From positions 372,001 through 436,000 of the forward strand of contig NZ_JAUOTO010000001.1 in assembly GCF_030546645.1 (NCBI RefSeq): a stretch of DNA of 64,000 nucleotides, given 5' to 3'. The first letter of the stretch is position 1. Each line of letters starts with the position of its first letter. Source of the DNA: Flavitalea plasmicola (GTDB taxonomy: Bacteria > Bacteroidota > Bacteroidia > Chitinophagales > Chitinophagaceae). Below the pieces are notes generated by a model that ran no database searches, was not told where the DNA came from, and saw only the letters and a program-made list of their open reading frames with translations. Below, piece by piece: positions 26,750 through 32,934 of this stretch. A program made the translations under genes and the position numbers.

Positions 26750-26959
26750 TCATGAACGATCCGCCGCACGGGGACCATACAATAATTCAGTGTTCAGGTC
26801 CATGATCTTTTTTTCCATTTTGCTCATTTTCCGCATCAGCCTTCTGCTTTTTAGGGTGCCCAGCCAATAGCCAAAGACAAAAAGAATAACGCATATGATA
26901 CCCACCTGGAGCATATCCATTTGCAGGTTCTGAAAGGAAAGAAGCGAATTGGGTTGCAT
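26750..26959 (-). CDS. Small membrane protein with one helix and a charged tail
   Basis: With the ATG at 26959 the protein has 69 residues. A longer frame to 27058 would run through the tRNA gene and is unlikely. One membrane helix (MLQVGIICVILFVFGYWLGT) is followed by a basic, probably coiled-coil stretch (KSRRLMRKMSKMEKKIMDL). I do not recognise a family. It lies about 70 bases downstream of tRNA-Gln on the same strand and faces the M28 terminator. Confidence 0.6.
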   Translation of the reverse strand: MQPNSLLSFQNLQMDMLQVGIICVILFVFGYWLGTLKSRRLMRKMSKMEKKIMDLNTELLYGPRAADRS

Positions 26960-27029
26960 AGGAAAATAATTAGCAAGGTGTTGAATGATGCATTGCTTTC
27001 CTGCAACAGGCGCGAAGTTTTTGGGGGAG

Positions 27030-27100
27030 TTGCCTGACAAGGGCTCGAACCTCGACATTCAGATCCAGAATCTGACGTACTACCATTATACTATCAGGCA
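27030..27100 (-). tRNA. tRNA-Gln (anticodon CUG)
   Basis: The minus strand folds into a full cloverleaf. The acceptor stem TGCCTGA/TCAGGCA (27094-27100 with 27031-27037) has discriminator A at 27030. The D-arm GTA/TAC carries AATGGTAG. The anticodon stem TCAGA/TCTGA holds the loop TTCTGGA, anticodon CTG at 27066-27068. The T-arm CGAGG/CCTTG has the loop TTCGAGC. The total is 71 nt. CCA is not encoded, as the following bases read CTC. Confidence 0.93.
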
Positions 27101-27159
27101 ATTGGACGGCAAATCTAAGGATTTTCCGGCAATGAGAAAAATCGTAATCTTGCCATGTA

Positions 27160-27870
27160 ATGAAAAATCTTCTCTGTCTCATCCTGCTGGTGACCGGGCT
27201 GCGTGTCGCCGCCCAATCACCTCAATCCGAGGCTTTTACCCTTATTGACTCCCTCCTGCAGGCCGGGGACGCCCGGTTCGAAATAACTGAATTCGACTTT
27301 CCTCCTGACGTCCTCCGGATATTGCTGAGATTCAACAATGCCGTCGCCGCCAATAAAGACTGGTTCACTGAATACAGCAGCCATGCCGTTGCGGGTCAGC
27401 CCCTGCCTTATGACGAAAAATTCGGTATCACAAGGGGGGAATACGACAGGATAAAGAACATGGATAAGCTTCATCCCGCCTTGAAGATTGTCGACACGCA
27501 AAAGATCACTATCCTGCATCGGGATGGAAAGATCAGCTTCAAGGGAGAAGGCGAGGGGCGTGTTCTCAACTACCTGGAATTCGATGTCGGGCACCAGGCA
27601 TTGACCTTTGCAGGGGACACCATCCCGTTTTCCCGGAATATGAACACGACCTTTGTCATCGCCTACGGATTATCCAACAGCTATACCTGGCGACTGGAAA
27701 AGACCGATGTGAACAAAACTTTACAAGCCAATCAGCTCACAGCCCGGGTGGTGGAGGTGGACCTGGGCATACGCCAGCCGGATAATAAGCTCCTGCTTCG
27801 CATTCTGTACCAGGATATGGAAAATGGGGTCAGCCATGCCAACCTGGATCTGGCAGGGTATATTCACTGA
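27160..27870 (+). CDS. Secreted hypothetical protein
   Basis: The 236-residue protein starts with a signal peptide (MKNLLCLILLVTGLRVAAQ). The mature part has alternating strands (KITILHRDGKISFKGEGE, LEFDVGHQALTFAGDTI, LTARVVEVDLGIRQ), suggesting a beta-rich periplasmic protein. There are no cysteines after the signal peptide and no motif I recognise. It lies divergent from tRNA-Gln (59 bases) and is followed by 136 bases before the mobilization genes. Whether it belongs to the mobile segment is unclear. Confidence 0.7.
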   Translation: MKNLLCLILLVTGLRVAAQSPQSEAFTLIDSLLQAGDARFEITEFDFPPDVLRILLRFNNAVAANKDWFTEYSSHAVAGQPLPYDEKFGITRGEYDRIKNMDKLHPALKIVDTQKITILHRDGKISFKGEGEGRVLNYLEFDVGHQALTFAGDTIPFSRNMNTTFVIAYGLSNSYTWRLEKTDVNKTLQANQLTARVVEVDLGIRQPDNKLLLRILYQDMENGVSHANLDLAGYIH

Positions 27871-27972
27871 AGCTACACTGCAGTGGGCGCAGGAAGAATT
27901 TACGAAATTTTCTCGTGAAAAAAAGTCTCATTTTGGACTATTTTGACGCTCCCCGCCGTCTTATTTTCGTCG

Positions 27973-27998
27973 TTGCACAAGCTCACATTCCTGTGCAA
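27973..27998. other. Inverted repeat upstream of the mobilization genes, candidate oriT element
   Basis: TTGCACA (27973-27979) and TGTGCAA (27992-27998) form a perfect 7-bp inverted repeat with a 12-base loop, nine bases before the MobC-like start codon. Relaxase targets often hold such a repeat next to the mob genes, but it could equally be the binding site of the RHH protein or chance. Confidence 0.35.
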
Positions 27999-28006
27999 AC
28001 CTTACC

Positions 28007-28327
28007 ATGAATGAAAAGGAAAAGAAAAGGTTCATCTCCATCCGTCTGACGGAAGCCGAGTTCCAGAAGGTTCAGCGGCTCATTGCATCCTCTGCCTGCC
28101 AAAGCCAGACCGAATACGTCAAAAAAATATTGACGAACAAGCCCGTCGTGATGAAGATCCGGGACCAGTCAAAGGATGACCTCCTGGAATGCCTCATCAA
28201 TTTAAAGACCCGGCTCGATCTTATAGAAGACAAGGCCGCCGATAAAGCGTGTCCGCAGCTGCTGGAAGAAATAAGAGAGACCCGCACCATCATCCAAAAA
28301 ATATATGTACAATGTTCGCATATGTAG
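28007..28327 (+). CDS. MobC-like ribbon-helix-helix mobilization protein
   Basis: The 106-residue basic protein begins KKRFISIRLTEAEFQKVQRL, the ribbon-helix-helix pattern of relaxosome accessory proteins (MobC/MbpA type), and then QTEYVKKILTNKPV. The C-terminal half (about 65-104) is a charged helix with heptad spacing, likely for dimer or relaxase contact. Such proteins bind the origin of transfer and help the relaxase nick DNA. The gene overlaps the start of the relaxase gene by 16 bases, the usual arrangement. An inverted repeat lies just upstream. Confidence 0.8.
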   Translation: MNEKEKKRFISIRLTEAEFQKVQRLIASSACQSQTEYVKKILTNKPVVMKIRDQSKDDLLECLINLKTRLDLIEDKAADKACPQLLEEIRETRTIIQKIYVQCSHM

Positions 28328-29607
28328 ACAGCTCCCACCGCCCGCGCCTCACCCTGGATTACAACGAGCACAAGCTCACCCAGGGCAAAGCCCTGTTCAT
28401 CGCAGCTTTCAACTACTGGGAAGATGCGGACAAGCTGCAATGGAGCCAGAAACTGGAGCGCCTGCACGAACGCTCCCTGCGCAGCGAGCGCGTTCATAAG
28501 AACACGGCCCACATGACCCTGAATTTCCATCCCCAGGATAAGCTCTCGGACAGGGATATGAAGCTCATCGCCGCCCGGTACCTGAAAGACATCGGTTTTG
28601 CAGATCAGCCCGCCCTGGTCTACCGGCACCTGGACGCCGGCCATCCCCACCTCCACATCGTGGCCTCTAATATCCGCCATGACGGTACCCGCATCAGCAA
28701 TGATCTCCGATCTCCTTACCACCTTAAGCAGGTCTGCCAGCAACTGGAAAAGATCCATCACCTGACTCCCGTCAGGGAATTGACGCCCGAAGCCCAGCAC
28801 CTGCGTCAAGCGCCCCGGCAACACATACAACGACTTCAATACGGGCAGGGTGCGACCCGCACCGGCATCGAAAATGTGCTGCATCATGTATTGGATAGAT
28901 ACGCCTATACTTCGATCGGTCACCTCAACGCGATCCTAAGCCGCTACAACGTTATGGCAGACAGAGGTAGTGAGCAAAGCAAGCTGTATCAGCACCGGGG
29001 CCTGTACTACCGCATGCTGGACGACGAGGGAAAAAGGATCGGCGCGCCTATCAAAGCCAGCGCCTTCGACAGCCGGCCAGCCCTGGATTATCTCGAAAAG
29101 AAGTTTGAAATAAATCAGGTACAGCTCCAAAAGAAAGACCATCAACTACGTATTACTGCCAATCTCGAATGGCACTTGCTCAAACAAAAAGAAGGCGACC
29201 CCCTGGAAAAGCTTGTCAACAACCTGCAGAGAGAAGGTATCCTGGTGGTGAGGGATGTTCCCCGCAGCCGCCAGACCCAGTCACAGGATGGCCACGGTTT
29301 TTATTATATCGATTTTGAAAAAAGCACGATCTATCGGGACACCGACCTGGGGGAAAGGTACACCGCCCTCTCGATCTTCCAAAGGACGAAACTGGATAAA
29401 ACCCTGGAAGAGCTGGTCCATAAACAGCAGCTGCACCTCACCCATCACAAGGAATCCAGCATCCTGCAGGACTCCGATCCCCTGAAAAAGCTCCATCTCT
29501 GGATAAAGCTCGTCCCACAGCACGACCAGCTGACGAGGACATTGCAGAAAGAGCAGGTGCTAAAGCATCACAAAAGGCACCATCATACCATCATGCATGA
29601 TTTGTAG
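28312..29607 (+). CDS. Relaxase / mobilization nuclease (Bacteroides MobB type)
   Basis: I use the ATG at 28312 (431 residues), as the upstream TTG frame lies inside the MobC-like gene. Relaxase motifs are visible: the N-terminal DYNEHKLTQGKA, a histidine motif HLDAGHPHLHIVASNI (metal-binding HxH), and LQYGQGATRTGIENVL. The segment LNAILSRYNVMADRGSEQSK is close to what I recall of relaxases of Bacteroides conjugative and mobilizable elements. The enzyme would nick oriT and pilot single-stranded DNA. There is no coupling protein, integrase or replication gene nearby, so it is an orphan or a remnant. Decayed repeats begin within about 30 bases of the stop codon. Confidence 0.88.
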   Translation: MFAYVDSSHRPRLTLDYNEHKLTQGKALFIAAFNYWEDADKLQWSQKLERLHERSLRSERVHKNTAHMTLNFHPQDKLSDRDMKLIAARYLKDIGFADQPALVYRHLDAGHPHLHIVASNIRHDGTRISNDLRSPYHLKQVCQQLEKIHHLTPVRELTPEAQHLRQAPRQHIQRLQYGQGATRTGIENVLHHVLDRYAYTSIGHLNAILSRYNVMADRGSEQSKLYQHRGLYYRMLDDEGKRIGAPIKASAFDSRPALDYLEKKFEINQVQLQKKDHQLRITANLEWHLLKQKEGDPLEKLVNNLQREGILVVRDVPRSRQTQSQDGHGFYYIDFEKSTIYRDTDLGERYTALSIFQRTKLDKTLEELVHKQQLHLTHHKESSILQDSDPLKKLHLWIKLVPQHDQLTRTLQKEQVLKHHKRHHHTIMHDL

Positions 29608-29626
29608 CTTTCAGAGTTCTATTCGA

Positions 29627-30259
29627 TTCTCCGCACTTTCGGCGACCTTCTCTCCGCTTGGTCGGCGACCCTAACCGTTCCGTCGCTGTAATTTCTCTTT
29701 CTGTCAGCATCGACGCTCCATCAACCGATACATAATTCAACAGAAGCAAAAAAATCCACCATCGAAATTAAGGCTCCTGCACGGTAGGGTCGACCTCAAG
29801 GCCCCGGAATGGCAATCCACCACCTTTAATCCTTCAAACTCGCCCCAAAGGCTAATTCGCACCCCGCTTGTCCAATCCCCACTCGCCCCATCCGCGGCCA
29901 TCCGATCAAGAGCTTCGTCGGAACGTCGTCCCTAGAACTTCGTCAGAGCTGCGTTCCTTGCTCTTCCTTGTTCGTGACGTTCGCTTCCCTCCGTCACTCC
30001 TCGCTCGTAACCTTCGCTTCGCTCGGTTAGGCCTGGAGGAGCCTTATCATTGGGCCAGCGCATTCAGCCACCACGGCACAATAGCAATTCCAGCTCACCA
30101 GAGAACAAATGCCCAATGGTACCCAATGTACAGCGACGGAAGGCACATAGCTGTCGGGAGTAGCGCAACGTACCCAATCTACAGCGACAGAAAGCCATAG
30201 CTGTCGGGAATAGCACAACATACTCAATCTCCAGCGACGGATACCCAATCTCCAGCGCG
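29627..30259. repeat. Dispersed intergenic repeat, copy B (longest)
   Basis: This 695-base gap between the relaxase and the next gene has no supportable gene; the 110-residue frame at 29868-30200 is made of repeat sequence. Its first part (29627-30035) matches copy A in reverse orientation. Its second part (30030-30160) matches copy C at 39281-39407: both read GGCCTGGA, then CCTTAT, CAGCCACCAC, CAATGG, TACAGC and ATAGCTG in the same order. The stretch GGTCGCCGA-GCGGAGA is doubled locally (29630-29670). The plus strand is strikingly pyrimidine-rich around 29940-30020. Confidence 0.8.
30120..30259. repeat. Tandem repeat of about 50 bp
   Basis: Units begin TACCCAAT at 30120 (51 bp), 30171 (50 bp), 30221 (21 bp, partial) and 30242 (18 bp, partial). 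Each full unit carries TACAGCGAC, then GGAAGGC or a variant, ATAGCTGTCGGG and an A/G-rich end. The partial units keep only the left half. Confidence 0.85.
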
Positions 30260-30302
30260 TAAGCTAATTTTTTTTCGGATATTTGAGAAAAGCCTGACGC
30301 GT

Positions 30303-30737
30303 ATGAACCTATTATCCAATGAATCGGTGCTGGTAAAATCTAATGATGACAAGATCATTCTAACCAACCTGCGGATCCACATGACCAGCAGGAAATGGGG
30401 AAGGACCTATCGGATCACTATTTTCCTGGAAGACATCTCCACCATCGAGCATGCCAATATCAGCAACGTCTTTTATCTTGTACTCGCAGCCTTCTCTTTT
30501 ATGCTGGGTATCCTCAGCATTGGCAACCCGGAAACCAAACCCAGCATTTACGGAGGATTTATCCTTGGTGGTATCTTCCTCAGCCTCTGGCTCAGCACCC
30601 GGGGACACCAGGTGACCTTCTGCTCCAAAGGCGGCCATTCCCTCCGGTTCATGGCGGACCAGATGGATGATGATCAGATAGAGGAATTTATCCATAAAGT
30701 CGAACAGGCCAGGTTGCAAAGGTTGAAGCAGCTGTAA
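30303..30737 (+). CDS. Two-helix membrane protein, PH-like domain possible
   Basis: The 144-residue protein has a beta-rich N-terminus (ESVLVKSNDDKIILTNLRIH), then two membrane helices (about 56-72 and 80-97), then a basic beta segment (HQVTFCSKGGHSLRFMA) and a charged C-terminal helix. Small bacterial membrane proteins with a PH-like or DUF-type domain split by helices look like this. I do not recognise the family. It begins 43 bases after repeat copy B and converges with the GH29 gene. Confidence 0.7.
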   Translation: MNLLSNESVLVKSNDDKIILTNLRIHMTSRKWGRTYRITIFLEDISTIEHANISNVFYLVLAAFSFMLGILSIGNPETKPSIYGGFILGGIFLSLWLSTRGHQVTFCSKGGHSLRFMADQMDDDQIEEFIHKVEQARLQRLKQL

Positions 30738-30739
30738 CC

Positions 30740-32137
30740 TTACCTCCGCTCGTCATACACGCCAAACTCCGCTATCGCCGGCGCAGTGTCGGAACTTTCA
30801 ACAGAGATCCGGACTTTTCCGCCCCATTTGCGGTCAAACCGGTGGATCTTCACCCTGCCTTTGTTTTCCCCTTCGAATAAAAGCTTCCAGCCGCCATTCT
30901 GCCAATATTCCAGGCGATACCGGCTGATATTGGATCTTGCTTCGGTGATCACCACTGTATTGAAAGCCTTTTCCTTCTCAAAATTCACCTGGTACCAGGG
31001 CGCTTTTACCAGGGGGTTGGACTGCCAGGAAGTATTGAAATTATCATCCGTGCCAAAATCCATGATCCACATGTCATCGCTCCAGGAAGCCTCCGCCTGC
31101 TGCTTTTTCGCCAGGTTCGAAGAGATAATGGGCGCGTCCGACGGCGGGAGTGCGGCCACAGGCCCTTCGTTCTTCCATAGCCTGCCGATCTCCGCCAGCG
31201 CAGTCAGGGCATTATCGTCGATGAGGCCATCCCGGTTGGGCGCTACATTCAGGATGAAGTTGTCGTATATTTTATTATAAGGAATGATGTCTTCGTTTAC
31301 GAGCATCTTCGGATCTTTCACAGGGGTGCTGGGAAAATCCGTTTTCCAGAACCACGCGGAATTCAGCGGTAGACAGGATAAGGCCGGCAGGCGGTTGCCT
31401 TCTTTGGCAATATGCTGGCCCGCTCCCTGCTCGTAGGATTTAATGTCAGTGTAGAACAATGCTTCCGGCGGGTATTTCGCGGAATTCAGGTCCATCAACA
31501 GGCAATTCGGCTGGAGGGTTTTCACCAGCGTATAGATCTCTTCAAAAGGAACGTCGTCGTAAGATATGCGGGACCAGGGTGCATCCCATCCGTCGATGAT
31601 GAGAGCGCTGATCTCGCCGTAATTCGTCAGCAGCTCCGTCAGCTGCGCCTTGATCATTTCGATATGCTGCCGGGTGATGAAGCCCGGGCGAAGTTTGTGG
31701 TGGGTGTCGAGGATGGAATAGTAGAGCATCGTCTTCAGGCCCTGTGCGCGAAAGGCGTCGACATATTGACGAACCACGTCTTTTTTATAAGGGCTGTGCA
31801 TTACGTTGTAATCCGTTGTCTTTGTATCCCAGATGCAGAAGCCGCTGTGGTGCTTGGTGGTGAGGCATCCGTAGGACATGTGGGCTGATTTGGCCGCACG
31901 GGCCCACTGGCTGCAATCCAGCTTCATGGGATTGAATGCAGCAGCGGGCAGGTCCGGGTCCGGCCAGTCCGCGTTGGCAAACGTAGGCATGTTGAAGTGG
32001 ATGAACATGCCAAAACGCAGGTCGACAAATTGCTGCTGCAATGCATGCAGGCCCCCGAGGTTCGTGTAGGCCACCTGTGCATGGGAGATAGTTGAAAAGA
32101 AGATCAGCGTTAAGAAAGCAAAATTCCGATGGAACAT
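30740..32137 (-). CDS. Alpha-L-fucosidase-like enzyme, GH29
   Basis: The 465-residue protein has a signal peptide ending TISHAQ. The GH29 barrel is visible in RFGMFIHFNMPTFA, LTTKHHSGFCIWDTKTTDY and the nucleophile strand ALIIDGWDAPW with Asp182. The C-terminal part from about 330 is beta-rich with NTVVITEARSNISRYRLEYW, a discoidin-like (CBM32 or F5/8) carbohydrate-binding module. GH29 enzymes release alpha-fucose and act in the periplasm or on the surface. It is a separate transcript, as a terminator lies just upstream (32150-32184). The acid/base residue cannot be fixed by eye, so activity is inferred. Confidence 0.88.
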   Translation of the reverse strand: MFHRNFAFLTLIFFSTISHAQVAYTNLGGLHALQQQFVDLRFGMFIHFNMPTFANADWPDPDLPAAAFNPMKLDCSQWARAAKSAHMSYGCLTTKHHSGFCIWDTKTTDYNVMHSPYKKDVVRQYVDAFRAQGLKTMLYYSILDTHHKLRPGFITRQHIEMIKAQLTELLTNYGEISALIIDGWDAPWSRISYDDVPFEEIYTLVKTLQPNCLLMDLNSAKYPPEALFYTDIKSYEQGAGQHIAKEGNRLPALSCLPLNSAWFWKTDFPSTPVKDPKMLVNEDIIPYNKIYDNFILNVAPNRDGLIDDNALTALAEIGRLWKNEGPVAALPPSDAPIISSNLAKKQQAEASWSDDMWIMDFGTDDNFNTSWQSNPLVKAPWYQVNFEKEKAFNTVVITEARSNISRYRLEYWQNGGWKLLFEGENKGRVKIHRFDRKWGGKVRISVESSDTAPAIAEFGVYDERR

Positions 32138-32149
32138 AATGATGATTTA

Positions 32150-32184
32150 AATAAAAAACCCATTGCGACAAGGCAATGGGTCGT
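32150..32184 (-). terminator. Rho-independent terminator of the GH92 operon
   Basis: Perfect 9-bp arms ACCCATTGC (32158-32166) and GCAATGGGT (32173-32181) with a 6-base loop. On the minus strand a run of T follows the stem. It lies 32 bases after the protease stop codon. Confidence 0.85.
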
Positions 32185-32212
32185 TAAAAAAAAGAACAGG
32201 CACTAAATTAAA

Positions 32213-32932
32213 TTATTTATAAGAGAGTTCGAGAGAAGGGTTCTGCGCATATTCGTTCCACAGTTCATCCACCGTTTTGCCCGTCAGCTTTGCCCACAGC
32301 TCCGGTGTATAGGTCCCTTCCCGCATGGCTTTATCCATGTCGTCCACGATCTTATTGTATTTATGTTTCTCCACCCACAGCAGGAACCTCGCCGTCACAC
32401 GATACGCATTCTGATAGCTCTGACCTGCCTTGTAATCAGGCAGCTTCCAGCCGCCGTTCTTGTTATTCACGCCATACACATATCGCACATAATCCGCGAT
32501 CCCTTCCGTCAGCCAGCCGGGTTCATAGCTGCGGTACGCCTGCACCACGTGCATTACCTCATGTGTCACGACATCCACGTCCTGTGCATGGGCTTTCAGG
32601 TACGCCGGGCTGTAACGGGCCACGCCGCCGCCCGTCGCCGCGACGCCTTCATAGGCGGTGTCGATGAAGAAAACGATCCTTGTCAGCGAATTTTTATTAA
32701 ACCGTTCCACTTCCTGTGGATAGACCGTAAAAAAAACGTTGATCATGTTCCGGCGTGTCAAAGAATCAAAGCCGGGGTCGTTGCTGGTAAAGATCAAGGT
32801 ATACTTGCCCGACGTAAGCGAATCGCCTGTCAGCACATGGGGCTGATGATGACGTCGATGCTGGGCGCTGGCCCCGGTAGCTGTGCATACTAATAGGATA
32901 AATGCGAAGGTCCTGATGGAGAAGTTGCTCAT
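32213..32932 (-). CDS. Basic secretory protein family metalloprotease-like protein
   Basis: The 239-residue protein has a signal peptide (to ASAQ). It carries the zinc-binding HEVMHVVQ (His124, Glu125, His128) followed by YEPGWLTEGIADYVRY, the pattern of the plant and bacterial basic secretory protein family (PF04450), thought to be peptidases. The C-terminal KYNKIVDDMDKAMREG and TGKTVDELWNEY also fit. It starts two bases after the GH92 stop codon on the same strand, so the two are surely co-transcribed. It may trim glycoproteins whose glycans the GH92 enzyme attacks (inference). Confidence 0.87.
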   Translation of the reverse strand: MSNFSIRTFAFILLVCTATGASAQHRRHHQPHVLTGDSLTSGKYTLIFTSNDPGFDSLTRRNMINVFFTVYPQEVERFNKNSLTRIVFFIDTAYEGVAATGGGVARYSPAYLKAHAQDVDVVTHEVMHVVQAYRSYEPGWLTEGIADYVRYVYGVNNKNGGWKLPDYKAGQSYQNAYRVTARFLLWVEKHKYNKIVDDMDKAMREGTYTPELWAKLTGKTVDELWNEYAQNPSLELSYK

Positions 32933-32934
32933 TT

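Noticed and set aside
26960-27058. N-terminal extension of the small membrane protein gene at 26750
   Set aside because: It would make the coding region run through the tRNA-Gln gene; the ATG at 26959 directly before the hydrophobic helix is preferred.
29868-30200. A 110-residue frame on the plus strand in the gap after the relaxase
   Set aside because: It consists of Pro/Ser/Arg-rich low-complexity sequence encoded by repeat copy B and the tandem units; no RBS or family resemblance.
30120-30259. Possible CRISPR array
   Set aside because: The units are about 50 bp, head to tail with no unique spacers, and only two are complete; no cas genes are present.
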